Assembly (NCBI GenBank): GCA_021323535.1
Contig: JAJONO010000005.1
Coordinates: 1-64,000 of the forward strand
Length of the DNA stretch: 64,000 nucleotides
Direction: 5' to 3'
Source: Bacteroidota bacterium
Lineage (GTDB): Bacteria; Bacteroidota; Bacteroidia; B-17B0; Aurantibacillaceae
A program made the translations under genes and the position numbers. Shown one piece after another: positions 8,901 through 17,056 of the stretch (the first letter of the stretch is position 1; each line of letters begins with the position of its first letter). The notes beneath the pieces were generated by a model. The model was given only the letters and a program-made list of their open reading frames with translations. It was not told where the DNA came from and made no database searches.

Positions 8901-9122
8901 GAAGAACGTAACAAATTAATCAACTACGCTCTTAACAGTACATTAAGCCGTACCATCCTGACATCGTTAACGGTATTCTTCGTGTTATTGGTAATCTTCA
9001 TCTTTGGTGGAGACAGTATCCGCGGATTTATCTTCGCGTTATTGATCGGTCGTATTATCGGTACTTACTCTTCGTTATGTATCTCTACTCCAATCGTAGT
9101 AGATTTCGATAAGAAGAAGTAA
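5955..9122 (+). CDS. secDF: protein translocase subunit SecDF (fused SecD-SecF)
   Basis: The 1055-residue fusion has the full SecD half (P1 start LGLDLRGG near residue 107; membrane motif GLAVDANILIFERVREEL) followed by the SecF half (LGVDFKGG near residue 783; GYTMTETVVVFDRIRE). SecDF uses the proton gradient to pull preproteins through SecYEG on the periplasmic side; the Asp in GLAVDAN is the key proton-path residue of SecD. In SecF the usual Asp of the NDTVVVFDR motif is Glu here. A Ser/Thr-rich low-complexity stretch of about 30 residues (near 308-335) interrupts the SecD periplasmic domain. The fused form is common in Bacteroidota. It is monocistronic, with its own promoter and a strong terminator. 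Confidence 0.97.
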   Translation: MQNKGAIKIFATLLTLACIFYLSFTWVTSGVEDDAKEYASTYTSSAKVLSAANEYAKGNEAKKTSYLDSIKTYVADRYLDSIKKIVVYDIFIADYTYEECKKNAINLGLDLRGGMNVTLEVSVMDIIKNLSNDNQDITFRNALKQAHDNLGKNNNDDFITLFEKYYKQLSNGQGRLAPLFQSIENKNKISYNSSNEEVIRFLKERVSEAVANAEKTFRSRIDRFGVTQPNIQKLEASGRILIELPGVKEKARVRELLQGTANLEFWETYENGEIANLMDKANYAVRKELFPETISEVKVETPDTNAVVNPTATSTTSTTSSSTAASTSTATTPGDSGKIADSAALKAASASSVNPQDTAMKNFRKRYPLYSMSSPLIPNIVFEGDKPKSYGEGPVLGRSYSKADTALVNKYLAIARSKNIFPSKLKFMWSAKEVEQKQEGKVVASYFELYLIKQTDSKGKAALSGDIITDARKDYNQQSGGMPVISMNMNSEAAQKWKTITGANRGKCVAVVMDNMVYSAPRVNGEIAGGQSQITGNFTDAEADALAAILSAGKLPAPAHIVEESVVGATLGQEAISAGLMSFVIALVVILLFMAAYYNKAGIVANIALIANMFFIMGVLTSMGAVLTLPGIAGIVLTIGLAVDANILIFERVREELALGKSSAQAIKEGFKHAMSSIIDSNITLLLLGIILYVFGSGPVQGFATTLCVGILASLFSAILITRVIFEWMLERKMTIPFDNSATRNAFKNVSIDFVGKRKVYYAISTLVIIAGVVFFFKNDGLNLGVDFKGGRTYQVRFDKDVNTEDVKKALAVEFKEAPIVKTVGNGSSQVKITTTYRVSDNAPKVDEEVEAQLVKGLSSFGVTNDNIVQSQKVGPTIATDVVYGAYGAILFSCLMMFIYIVIRFRKWQYGLGSVVALFHDVLIVLSFYTIFDGVLPFSLEIGQDFIAAILTVMGYTMTETVVVFDRIREKLTEAGKADVFGEERNKLINYALNSTLSRTILTSLTVFFVLLVIFIFGGDSIRGFIFALLIGRIIGTYSSLCISTPIVVDFDKKK

Positions 9123-9193
9123 TGAAGTAGAATCTGGTTCACTTCATTATGAATGAAGCAGAACATGAGTTCACGATTGAAAACAGAAATTAA

Positions 9194-9226
9194 AAAAACC
9201 CTCGCAGAAAACGCGAGGGTTTTTTG
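9194..9226 (+). terminator. terminator of secDF
   Basis: CCCTCGC/GCGAGGG makes a 7-bp GC-rich stem with an AGAAAAC loop, flanked by A and T runs. It is a strong, symmetric Rho-independent terminator. Confidence 0.9.
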
Positions 9227-9319
9227 TTTTATAACTTGAAATCATCAGTCTCAGTGCACTCAAGCTTTTAATTCTACTGAAATTTTATATTACGGAGCTT
9301 TTTTGATTACTTTTATGGT

Positions 9320-9493
9320 ATGAGCAAACCATGGTTAGGATACGTAGCGGCTGCACTTTTTGTTGTTGCAGGACTTTTTCAGATTGTAGCTAAAAATTAT
9401 ATACTTGGAGTTTTATTTGTTGTTCTCGCCATTGCTAATGTCATGATCACGATTTACATTAATAAAAATAAAAACAATAAAAACGCAGATTAA
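9320..9493 (+). CDS. 57-residue two-helix membrane protein
   Basis: This gene is below the ORF-track cutoff. ATG at 9320 opens MSKPWLGYVAAALFVVAGLF, then a second hydrophobic segment (LGVLFVVLAIANVMITIYI), and it ends in a Lys/Asn-rich tail. Two transmembrane helices with a positively charged C-terminus fit a small inner-membrane protein. It lies between the secDF terminator and the DUF2059 gene, 24 nt before the latter and on the same strand, so the two may be co-transcribed. No family is recognised. The even hydrophobic pattern and clean start and stop support it as real. Confidence 0.6.
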   Translation: MSKPWLGYVAAALFVVAGLFQIVAKNYILGVLFVVLAIANVMITIYINKNKNNKNAD

Positions 9494-9517
9494 CTTCAGC
9501 GTATAAATTTAAATCAA

Positions 9518-9955
9518 ATGAAAAAAACAGTTTTAATACTTATGATCCTTGGAGCAGGGCTTATGGGATTTTCGCAGACTCCTGCTAAAAAAGAAAACGT
9601 AAAAAACCTTTTGGAAATAACCATGGCCGGAGAACTTGGCGCCAACATGGGTCAGAGAATGATAGCTTCTTTTAAAACTTCATATAAATCAGTTCCAGGA
9701 GAATTCTGGGACGAGTTTGCAAAAGAAATTAAAGCCGAGGACCTTGTCGCTCTTATCATTCCTATCTACCAGAAATATTATAGCGATGAAGAAATTACCG
9801 AGTTAATTAAATTTTACAAAACTCCCCTTGGAAAAAAAGTAACCACCAATAACCAACTTATTGCTCAGGAATCCTATCTGGCGGGGCAACAATGGGGGAA
9901 AGAAATAGGCATGAGAGCATTAGAGAAAATGAAAGAAAAGGGTTACGACAAGTAA
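9518..9955 (+). CDS. secreted DUF2059 protein
   Basis: The 145-residue protein has a signal peptide (MKKTVLILMILGAGLMGFSQ) followed by a helical DUF2059-type domain. The family's recognisable core is present: IIPIYQKYYSDEEITELIKFYKTPLGKK split over the centre, with the YYSDEEI and FYKTPLGKK motifs intact. DUF2059 proteins are small exported helical proteins of unknown biochemical role. It follows the 57-residue membrane protein closely and is ended by a strong bidirectional terminator shared with dnaK. Confidence 0.85.
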   Translation: MKKTVLILMILGAGLMGFSQTPAKKENVKNLLEITMAGELGANMGQRMIASFKTSYKSVPGEFWDEFAKEIKAEDLVALIIPIYQKYYSDEEITELIKFYKTPLGKKVTTNNQLIAQESYLAGQQWGKEIGMRALEKMKEKGYDK

Positions 9956-9995
9956 TGAACGAGTTGAAGGTTGAAAGTTGAAAGTAAAGCGAATT

Positions 9996-10031
9996 AAAAA
10001 ATCCCCGGTGTCTTACACCGGGGATTTTTTA
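9996..10031. terminator. bidirectional terminator between the DUF2059 gene and dnaK
   Basis: ATCCCCGGTGT/ACACCGGGGAT forms an 11-bp stem with a 3-nt loop, flanked by AAAAA and TTTTT, so it works on both strands for the convergent genes. Confidence 0.9.
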
Positions 10032-10054
10032 TTTAGAAACCTTAAAGTTTATTT

Positions 10055-11974
10055 TTATTTCACTTCTTCATAATCAACATCTGTTACGTTTTGTCCACCG
10101 TTGTTGTTATTCTGATTAGCGTTTTGATCGCCTGCATTGTTATTTGCACCGGTGTTATTCTGATTTTGTTGCTGCGTTGCTTTGTACATGTCTTCACTTG
10201 CAGCGGCCCAAGCATCATTTATAACTTTTAAAGCAGCATCGATTTTAGCAAGATCCTTTGAAGCGTGTGCCGATTTTAATTCGGTGAGAGCGCTTTCAAT
10301 AGCTCCTTTTTTATCAGCCGGAAGTTTATCACCATGTTCTTTCAGTTGTTTTTCTGTCTGGAACACCATGGCGTCAGCCTCGTTGAGTTTATCAACTTCC
10401 TCTTTCGCTTTTTTATCAGCGTCGGCGTTAGCTTCAGCTTCGCGTTTCATGCGGTCGATTTCTTCCTGGCTCAATCCGCTCTTCGCTTCAATACGAATGT
10501 TGTGTGATTTGCCAGTAGCTTTATCTTTCGCGCTTACGTTTAAGATACCATTCGCATCAATATCAAATGTTACTTCGATCTGCGGCACGCCGCGTGGAGC
10601 CGGTGGAAGTCCGTCGAGGTTAAATTCACCTAACTTACGGTTATCTCTTGCCATAGGGCGTTCTCCCTGGTAAACCACGATCTGTACCGAAGGCTGGTTA
10701 TCAGCGGCTGTACTAAAGTCCTGCGATTTTTTAGTTGGAATGGTTGTGTTGCTTTCAATTAATTTAGTGAACACACCGCCCATAGTTTCGATACCGAGAG
10801 AAAGTGGAGTTACATCAAGTAACAACACATCTTTTACTTCACCGGTTAATACACCACCCTGAATTGCTGCACCAACTGCAACTACTTCATCAGGATTTAC
10901 ACCTTTGTTAGGAGCTTTTCCAAAGAATTTTTCAACTGCGGCCTGAATAGCAGGAATACGTGTTGAACCTCCAACTAAAATAATTTCATCGATATCGGTT
11001 GTTGCCAATCCTGCGTTTTTAAGCGCGGATTTACAAGGATTAATTGTACGTTGAATTAAGCTATCGGCTAACTGTTCGAATTTAGCACGTGATAACGATT
11101 TTACTAAGTGCTTTGGAATTCCATTTACCGGCATAATGTACGGTAAGTTAATTTCGGTGCTGTTAGAGCTTGATAATTCAATCTTCGCTTTTTCAGCAGC
11201 TTCTTTTAAACGCTGAAGAGCCATAGGGTCCTGGCGAAGGTCAATAGCTTCGTCTTTTTTGAACTCATCAGCTAACCAATCAATGATCACCTGATCAAAG
11301 TCGTCGCCACCTAAGTGTGTATCACCATCGGTAGATTTTACTTCAAACACGCCATCACCTAACTCAAGAACAGAAACATCGTGTGTACCACCACCGCAGT
11401 CGAACACAACAATTTTCATATCCTTACCTTTTTTATCCATACCGTAAGCAAGGGCTGCGGCTGTAGGTTCGTTGATGATACGTTTTACTTTTAATCCTGC
11501 GATCTCGCCTGCTTCTTTTGTAGCCTGACGCTGCGCATCGTTAAAATAAGCGGGTACTGTAATTACAGCTTCTGTAACTTCTGTTCCTAGAAAATCTTCG
11601 GCGGTTTTTTTCATCTTCTGAAGGATGATGGCCGAAATTTCCTGCGGAGTATATTTTCTGTCGTCGATCTGAACACGTGGTGTGTTGTTATCGCCTTTTA
11701 CAACCACATAAGGTACGCGTGAAACTTCCGTAGATACTTCATCGAAAGTGTGTCCCATGAAACGTTTAATCGAGTAAACGGTTTTTCTTGGATTGGTGAT
11801 GGCCTGACGTTTAGCAGGGTCTCCTACTTTACGTTCACCGCCTTCAACAAAAGCAACTACCGAAGGTGTGGTGCGTTTTCCTTCGTTATTAGCAATAACT
11901 ACAGGCTCATTACCTTCCATAACCGACACGCAGCTATTTGTAGTTCCAAGATCTATTCCTATTATTTTTCCCAT
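10055..11974 (-). CDS. dnaK: molecular chaperone DnaK (Hsp70)
   Basis: The full-length 639-residue Hsp70 opens [15 protein letters not shown] (phosphate-binding loop). It carries the ATPase signatures [14 protein letters not shown] and [13 protein letters not shown], the interdomain linker [16 protein letters not shown], the beta-sandwich substrate domain and the helical lid. The tail is unusually rich in Asn and Gln before a DVDYEEVK end. It refolds and holds client proteins with DnaJ and GrpE, neither of which is in this window. It follows a lipoprotein gene on the same strand after about 137 nt that contain a perfect palindrome, a candidate stress operator. It is convergent with the DUF2059 gene. 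Confidence 0.98.
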   Translation of the reverse strand: MGKIIGIDLGTTNSCVSVMEGNEPVVIANNEGKRTTPSVVAFVEGGERKVGDPAKRQAITNPRKTVYSIKRFMGHTFDEVSTEVSRVPYVVVKGDNNTPRVQIDDRKYTPQEISAIILQKMKKTAEDFLGTEVTEAVITVPAYFNDAQRQATKEAGEIAGLKVKRIINEPTAAALAYGMDKKGKDMKIVVFDCGGGTHDVSVLELGDGVFEVKSTDGDTHLGGDDFDQVIIDWLADEFKKDEAIDLRQDPMALQRLKEAAEKAKIELSSSNSTEINLPYIMPVNGIPKHLVKSLSRAKFEQLADSLIQRTINPCKSALKNAGLATTDIDEIILVGGSTRIPAIQAAVEKFFGKAPNKGVNPDEVVAVGAAIQGGVLTGEVKDVLLLDVTPLSLGIETMGGVFTKLIESNTTIPTKKSQDFSTAADNQPSVQIVVYQGERPMARDNRKLGEFNLDGLPPAPRGVPQIEVTFDIDANGILNVSAKDKATGKSHNIRIEAKSGLSQEEIDRMKREAEANADADKKAKEEVDKLNEADAMVFQTEKQLKEHGDKLPADKKGAIESALTELKSAHASKDLAKIDAALKVINDAWAAASEDMYKATQQQNQNNTGANNNAGDQNANQNNNNGGQNVTDVDYEEVK

Positions 11975-12042
11975 GTTTTCTAATATAAAATTCGTTAGGG
12001 AATCTTCAATAAATATGCCAGAAGGGAAATAGGGGATTTTTT

Positions 12043-12057
12043 ATGACAGACTGTCAT
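12043..12057. promoter_or_regulatory. palindromic operator candidate upstream of dnaK
   Basis: ATGACAG-A-CTGTCAT is a perfect 7+1+7 inverted repeat about 70 nt before the dnaK start codon. A repressor or activator dimer site for heat-shock control is an inference from position and symmetry. Confidence 0.5.
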
Positions 12058-12097
12058 TTTAACCTGAAAAAGACCTAAAATTTGACTTGAAACCCTT

Positions 12098-12126
12098 GAA
12101 AAACCGGGCTTTTACTGACAGCCGGG
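12098..12126 (-). terminator. possible terminator overlapping the lipoprotein stop codon
   Basis: On the minus strand a 7-bp stem with one C/C mismatch (CCCGGCT/AGCCCGG) is followed by GTTTTTC. The stop codon falls within the loop. Moderate support. Confidence 0.4.
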
Positions 12127-13224
12127 AAGTCCGAGAGAAGCATTGTAAAACTTATATGAACAACTGCCGGAATTAGTGGCAAACCCGCTTTTGAACGAGT
12201 TGTCGAGCTCTTTACACACTGTGGAGCGCGATCTGAAAGTAAAAATTCCAATGGCTGCTTTATCTGTAAAATTAGAATAAGTTGGTTTTTCCTGGGCAAT
12301 ATTCAGGGATGGCGCTGCAAACTGCAGGTAATCCATATAATCCTGTGTAGAAGTATAAATGAAGAATTGAACTTTATACATTTTTCTTCCGAAAATAGTT
12401 CCTACAGGCGCCGAGTTTTTTGACATATAAGTTCCGACTCCCTCGTAAATATCTTTCCCTTTGAAATTAACCTTAAAAACATTGGTCTGTGCATTAAGGT
12501 CTTTAGCGTATTGATTGTTAAAAGAATAATCTGCAAATCTATGGTTTTTATAATCATTTTCAGGAGTTGCCTCCGCTATCGAATCGTAGTAATGGAAACG
12601 CATGATAAACTGGTAAATTTTAGCAGGATCTTTTTTGTTAAAAATAATCTGGTAATTGGTTCCGGGATTACTGTAATCGATGAAGTCATCGTCGCTGTCG
12701 GGCGTACCCGGTGGAACAGGATACGGTAATCCAACAAAAGGACGATAACCTGCCGGTACACTGTCGAGCGCGCTTGCAAATGCAGTAAATGAGTTATTGG
12801 TTTTGTTGTTGTAAACAGTGAGCTTGTAGTCTCCGCTGGTGAATAGTTTTTCGGAACTTACATAAACCCTTTGGTTCGAATTAAAAACGCCCGGATCTGC
12901 TATAACCATTGAATCTCTGAACGTAACAATCTGGCTCGTAGTGCTCGCATTTGAAGGCGAACCATTTACAGAGCGTGTTAATGTTACCGTTAAATCTCCC
13001 GGCTGATAGTTGATGGAATCTGCTACCTGCGCCATAACATTGGCATCAGATTCACCGAGAAAAATTTTATTAATACGTATAATGTGAATTTTTTCCTGCG
13101 GACAAAGTACCGCATACACGCTTGGAGTTTCTTTATAAGGAGCGTTGATCTTAAGATCGTTTTTACAAGAATTGAAAACGAGTAATGCTGTTAAAGCCAG
13201 TAGTATATTTTTAGAAAAATTCAC
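12112..13224 (-). CDS. Bacteroidota lipoprotein, beta-rich, unknown function
   Basis: The track start is a TTG at 13248, but a perfect -7 box (TATATTTG on the minus strand, 13228-13235) lies inside those first codons, so a GTG at 13224 fits better. It gives MNFSKNILLALTALLVFNSC, a lipoprotein signal with lipobox-like FNSC. The mature protein is about 350 residues, beta-rich, with a conserved-looking opening (YAVLCPQEKIHIIRINKIFLG) typical of Bacteroidota-specific surface lipoproteins. I cannot assign a DUF number with confidence. It lies downstream of the deacetylase and DUF4270 genes on the same strand. Function unknown. Confidence 0.7.
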   Translation of the reverse strand: MNFSKNILLALTALLVFNSCKNDLKINAPYKETPSVYAVLCPQEKIHIIRINKIFLGESDANVMAQVADSINYQPGDLTVTLTRSVNGSPSNASTTSQIVTFRDSMVIADPGVFNSNQRVYVSSEKLFTSGDYKLTVYNNKTNNSFTAFASALDSVPAGYRPFVGLPYPVPPGTPDSDDDFIDYSNPGTNYQIIFNKKDPAKIYQFIMRFHYYDSIAEATPENDYKNHRFADYSFNNQYAKDLNAQTNVFKVNFKGKDIYEGVGTYMSKNSAPVGTIFGRKMYKVQFFIYTSTQDYMDYLQFAAPSLNIAQEKPTYSNFTDKAAIGIFTFRSRSTVCKELDNSFKSGFATNSGSCSYKFYNASLGLPGCQ

Positions 13225-13227
13225 GTT

Positions 13228-13235
13228 CAAATATA
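13228..13235 (-). promoter_or_regulatory. -7 box before the lipoprotein gene
   Basis: Read on the minus strand, TATATTTG matches TAnnTTTG. A TTGG lies about 24 nt upstream, slightly farther than usual. If used, transcription would start almost at the GTG codon. Confidence 0.4.
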
Positions 13236-13275
13236 CATCAATTTTCAAAGCAGGATTGCCAATTTTTATAAGTGG

Positions 13276-14643
13276 TCATTTTTCGGGGTGCGGCGTGCTT
13301 AACAGTTTTTTAAACATACCCCCAAAAGCGGGATAAAGATGGTCGGAAAAAGTACGTTCATGGAACACGGTTATAAACGGACCATTTACTTTTCGTACTT
13401 CATCCCTTAATTGCGACAATGACTCATAAGCCTTTTCTGCAGTAACAGTTTCATAAACGGTATAGGCTCCATCCATGGCACAGAAAGGCACAAACAAAAG
13501 TTCGCTTTCCATTTCTTTAGAAAAATCATAGTAATTAAATGGAAAACTTGTCCCGGCCCTGAAGCCCACTCCTGAAGCAAAACCCATTGTAAAATCGGTG
13601 TGAATGCCATTTTTGAGTAGCATTTGAGGAGTTGAGCGGATATCAAATCTTAAATAATGCTGACGTGAAATCTGAACTTTTTCTTTCAGTTTTTCTGAAA
13701 AAGTTTTTATCTCTGAAGAAAGTTGCTGTTCATTAACACTGCTTTCATAAGACGGATGCAGCCCTGCAATCGCATGATTGGTTTTTATTTTTTCAAGAAC
13801 TTTATCAAAAGATGAAGAAGATGGATCGACTGTTCTGTCGTGCTTAGTGCCCGATCTGAAAAGAAAGAACCAGAGCAGTGGAATATTGTGTCCGTAACAG
13901 AATTTCGAAAAACTTTCATACACATCGAAGGGGTCTTTTTTCCCTGAGAGAACGCCGATTCTTTCTCTGAAATTTTTAAAATCAAATCTGAGGATATCTT
14001 TCATCGCACCTCCGGCCGTTCTTAAAAAACCTTTATGAGAATATGCGAAAAGGTTATCAACATCGATAGTAGCGATTACCTGCGATTGTTTTAGAGGAAA
14101 AATAATGGTGGGGTAAAATTTCGCCAGTGACTGTTTAAATTCTGCTATCCAGATATCGGTAACCGGTTTAAGATGTACCTTGTATTTGAAGAGAAAACTT
14201 TGATCCAGTTCAAAACGCTGATGCTGATCTTTAGAAAACGACTGCCATTCTTCACATCTTGCAATCTGAAAAAACACAGCAGAGAAAAGATCAAAATCCA
14301 GGTTCGCGTTGTTCTTTGACTCGAAGATGTAAATGATATTGTTGCGTTTTGAAACTGTGGGCTTTTCTTCTGTTACCTGATTCTGAAAAATCAATCCAGC
14401 GGGAATAATCTGGAAAGCATTTTCGATAATAGCTTCCGAATAATTGATCCTGAAAAAAGAGGAAGAAGAAAACTCACGTTTATCGGAAGTAATGACATGT
14501 TTAACACCGATAACATATTCGAAAATAAAACGGCAAACGTATTGCAAACGTGGTGTTACCTGCTCTGAATAAATGATTACACCAGTAGCATCCGGATTTA
14601 CCTCAAGGTTAAACAGTTTATTTATCCCTTGTTTACTGATCAT
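13276..14643 (-). CDS. polysaccharide deacetylase family protein
   Basis: The 455-residue protein has a Bacteroidota-specific N-terminal half (about 1-200, probably the DUF7033 type) and a C-terminal NodB-like deacetylase barrel. ATIDVDNLFAYSHKG carries the metal and catalytic Asp pair, GLHPSY supplies a metal His, and later motifs RFDIRSTPQML and GFRAGTSFPFNYYD match the family's substrate-groove loops. Such enzymes remove acetyl groups from N-acetylated glycans in cell-wall or surface polysaccharide. There is no signal peptide, so the product appears cytoplasmic, which is common for this subfamily. The gene sits 18 nt after the DUF4270 gene, suggesting one transcript. Confidence 0.8.
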   Translation of the reverse strand: MISKQGINKLFNLEVNPDATGVIIYSEQVTPRLQYVCRFIFEYVIGVKHVITSDKREFSSSSFFRINYSEAIIENAFQIIPAGLIFQNQVTEEKPTVSKRNNIIYIFESKNNANLDFDLFSAVFFQIARCEEWQSFSKDQHQRFELDQSFLFKYKVHLKPVTDIWIAEFKQSLAKFYPTIIFPLKQSQVIATIDVDNLFAYSHKGFLRTAGGAMKDILRFDFKNFRERIGVLSGKKDPFDVYESFSKFCYGHNIPLLWFFLFRSGTKHDRTVDPSSSSFDKVLEKIKTNHAIAGLHPSYESSVNEQQLSSEIKTFSEKLKEKVQISRQHYLRFDIRSTPQMLLKNGIHTDFTMGFASGVGFRAGTSFPFNYYDFSKEMESELLFVPFCAMDGAYTVYETVTAEKAYESLSQLRDEVRKVNGPFITVFHERTFSDHLYPAFGGMFKKLLSTPHPEK

Positions 14644-14661
14644 CGATCCTCGTAAAAATTA

Positions 14662-16023
14662 TTAATCGTTTCTCAGTTTTATGAAACTGAAATTGAATTT
14701 CGGTTTGAGGGAAGAGTTATTGGTTCCTGCGAAAATAACACGCTCAACGTAATTGTCGCGGCGCGCGGTGTAAATAGGATCGGGACTAGCTACTACAAGA
14801 TAGAATCCATAGTTCTTTTTTGTTCCATTTAAAATTGCCTGAACATGTCGGGCGATGTTAAACACGTAACGGTTGTTTACTTCGTCGTAACTTCCATCAT
14901 AGCGACCCTGATCGGTAATATTTAACTGATCGAGTACAAAATTCTCTCTGTCTAACGAGTCAATGGCAAGCAATGCCAGCCCTGGCGGAGTGTAATATTG
15001 CCCATTTGGTGAAGTGAAAGAAGCGTCTACATTAAATACAACTTCAGCGCGGTTAACGGCAACTTTAAATGAGTCAACATAATTTTTCAGAAAAGGGATA
15101 TGCACTTTTACACGCGTGCCTCCCAGGCCCTTTAAAAATAAATTCTGTTTTCCTTTAAGACTATCGCCTGCTAATTGCGCAGAGAGTAAAGTGCTGCTTC
15201 CGCTAAGATTATACTTAACTGTATTATGTTTGTAGGTACCCGATCCCGAAAAAGGAAAACGATACGTTTTTGTTTCCTTGGTGGCCGAGGGTGTTCCGTT
15301 CTGATAATAGAGATAGAATCCGCTAGAAGTATTATTGAGATCAAATTTCGAAATAACTCCCTGCATGTTCACCGGATTTAACGGAGTTCCTTCGCTGGTG
15401 ATATAAAACCCTTTATAGGTTGATTGTAAAGTGGCATTGTCAATAAGGTAATTCGGATTTGTAAGAATGGCCTTCGCGTAGTTGTTGTCGATTGGAATCC
15501 GTAAGGCAAGTTTTCCATCTACAACGGTATATGTTCCGGTGTAGGACCCTATCATGTTTGACTTACTGTAGATACTATCGTTGGTTGAATAGAACAAAGT
15601 AGAAGTAGACAATGCGGTTGTCATTGGGAAAACAGAATAATTAAGAGCCACAGAATAATTCCCTACAAAATCCAGTCCTGGAATAACCATGACAAGTTCT
15701 GCCGAAACCAATTGTGGGTCGTCGCCAAAAGTAACATTGGTAAGAGCGTTATTGATACAGAAGTTGGTGTAAATTCCAACATCGGTTCTTCCGAAATGAG
15801 GATCCTGAACGCTTCCCAGAAATTTATTATTGTCGGTTGGTGAAGTAAAAATGGGTTTACCTTTTACTGTATGCGCAAAAAAGGAACTTGTATCGCTGAA
15901 ACTTGCACCGAGAACATCATTTTCGGGTTGCACATCAGCCCCTAAAATACTATGGTCCTTTTTACACGAGCCCAAACCGAGCGCAATAATGAGAACAGAA
16001 ATGATATATGAAAAATGCTTCAA
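14662..16023 (-). CDS. DUF4270 lipoprotein
   Basis: This 453-residue lipoprotein has signal MKHFSYIISVLIIALGLGSC and lipobox GLGSC. The start is TTG: an in-frame TAG immediately precedes it and no early ATG follows, so TTG is the only start that keeps the signal peptide. The mature protein matches the DUF4270 pattern (GADVQPENDVLG near the N-terminus, SVQDPHFGRTDVGIY, then long beta-rich repeats). DUF4270 proteins are Bacteroidota outer-membrane-associated lipoproteins of unknown role. It follows the GT5 gene after a terminator and precedes the deacetylase by 18 nt. Confidence 0.82.
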   Translation of the reverse strand: MKHFSYIISVLIIALGLGSCKKDHSILGADVQPENDVLGASFSDTSSFFAHTVKGKPIFTSPTDNNKFLGSVQDPHFGRTDVGIYTNFCINNALTNVTFGDDPQLVSAELVMVIPGLDFVGNYSVALNYSVFPMTTALSTSTLFYSTNDSIYSKSNMIGSYTGTYTVVDGKLALRIPIDNNYAKAILTNPNYLIDNATLQSTYKGFYITSEGTPLNPVNMQGVISKFDLNNTSSGFYLYYQNGTPSATKETKTYRFPFSGSGTYKHNTVKYNLSGSSTLLSAQLAGDSLKGKQNLFLKGLGGTRVKVHIPFLKNYVDSFKVAVNRAEVVFNVDASFTSPNGQYYTPPGLALLAIDSLDRENFVLDQLNITDQGRYDGSYDEVNNRYVFNIARHVQAILNGTKKNYGFYLVVASPDPIYTARRDNYVERVIFAGTNNSSLKPKFNFSFIKLRND

Positions 16024-16079
16024 CTAGAGGGGGCTAAAGTAAAAATTAAAAACGGGTTTTAACGGAAAGAATTGTAAAA

Positions 16080-16114
16080 AAAACAAAAAAAATACCCCGG
16101 CTTTAACCAGGGTA
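16080..16114 (-). terminator. terminator of the GT5 gene
   Basis: On the minus strand TACCCTGG/CCGGGGTA pairs with one mismatch and is followed by TTTTTTTTG. It separates the GT5 gene from DUF4270. Confidence 0.75.
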
Positions 16115-16137
16115 CAATTTTTAAAGTGAAGGAGTTT

Positions 16138-16968
16138 TTAACTCAACACATTTTCTTCCTCAAGAATTTCGTCATAGAATTCATTGAAGGCGTCCATGTA
16201 TTCCAACTCATTTTTATAGGTAAGAAATGGTTTACCTGTTTTCTTCACAAATTTTTCAATATCAGGATTGATCTTTTCAGATCCCTGGATAATACCATCT
16301 GCAAACTCAATAGATTGTTTGAGCATGTTGATATGACTTGAATCTTCAGAAAGATGTTTTAAATCTTTTTTAGTGAAACCGTCAAACGATAATTTATCAA
16401 GGAATTTTTTGTTCAGTGCTTTAGGATATTCATCATCGTATAACGATACCACAATTTTTGTTTCAGCAAAAAGAGGATCTTCAGCGTAATACTTCTTGAT
16501 GTACATCGGCATTAACGAAGTGAACCAACCATGACAGTGGATCACATCAGGCTGCCAGCCTAGTTTTTTAACGGTTTCGGCAACACCACGAACAAAGAAC
16601 ATTGCTCTTTCGTCGTTATCGTCGAAATATTTACCGCTTGTTTTGTCTGAGAGGACAGCTTTTCTGCTGAAAAACTCCTCATTATCAATAAAATACACCT
16701 GCATTCTCGCGCTCGGGATGCTGGCTACTTTAATAATCAGTGGATGATCTACATCATTAATCACCAGGTTCATTCCTGAGAGGCGTATTACTTCATGCAG
16801 CTGATGACGACGCTCATTTATACAGCCGTATTTCGGCATAAATGTGCGGATCTCTTTACCGCGTTCTTGAATACCCTGTGGGAGCTTCCTGGAAATTTTA
16901 CCAACGTATGTTTCGTCTAAGTATGGAGTAATATCTTGAGAAACGAAAAGGACTCTTGCTTTCTTCAT
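16138..16968 (-). CDS. GT5 N-terminal domain protein (glycogen/starch synthase-like)
   Basis: At 276 residues this is only the N-terminal Rossmann domain of a GT5 glycogen synthase; full enzymes are about 470-490 residues and have a second nucleotide-sugar-binding domain. The opening VLFVSQDITPYLDETYVGKISRKLP parallels the ADP-glucose synthase start, and WQPDVIHCHGWFTSLMP matches the family's DVVHxHDW loop. Database annotations usually call this type 'glycogen/starch synthase', but without the C-terminal GT-B half transferase activity is doubtful. It is divergent from panC across an 88-nt promoter region and ends at its own terminator. A sensing or regulatory role is possible but unproven. 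Confidence 0.8.
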   Translation of the reverse strand: MKKARVLFVSQDITPYLDETYVGKISRKLPQGIQERGKEIRTFMPKYGCINERRHQLHEVIRLSGMNLVINDVDHPLIIKVASIPSARMQVYFIDNEEFFSRKAVLSDKTSGKYFDDNDERAMFFVRGVAETVKKLGWQPDVIHCHGWFTSLMPMYIKKYYAEDPLFAETKIVVSLYDDEYPKALNKKFLDKLSFDGFTKKDLKHLSEDSSHINMLKQSIEFADGIIQGSEKINPDIEKFVKKTGKPFLTYKNELEYMDAFNEFYDEILEEENVLS

Positions 16969-16996
16969 ATAAATCTGTTCCTTTTAAAAGAATATA

Positions 16997-17028
16997 CAAA
17001 AGTAATAAAAAAAATACCATATTTCAAA
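16997..17028 (-). promoter_or_regulatory. promoter of the GT5 gene
   Basis: On the minus strand TTTG (17025-17028), 20 nt, then TACTTTTG (16997-17004), a good match to both boxes. Confidence 0.65.
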
Positions 17029-17036
17029 GTTAAATG

Positions 17037-17044
17037 TACTTTTG
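17037..17044 (+). promoter_or_regulatory. -7 box of panC
   Basis: TACTTTTG matches TAnnTTTG, 12 nt before the panC GTG. No clear -33 box. It is the mirror partner of the divergent GT5 promoter, which has the same -7 sequence. Confidence 0.5.
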
Positions 17045-17056
17045 CCTCCCTAAACC

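Noticed and set aside
9961-9985. GTTGAAGGTTGAAAGTTGAAAGT direct repeat
   Set aside because: Short tandem of a type common in Bacteroidota intergenic DNA; no sign of function.
10182-10673. 163-residue ORF antisense to dnaK
   Set aside because: Mirror of the dnaK codons; Ser/Ala-rich low-complexity translation, no start context.
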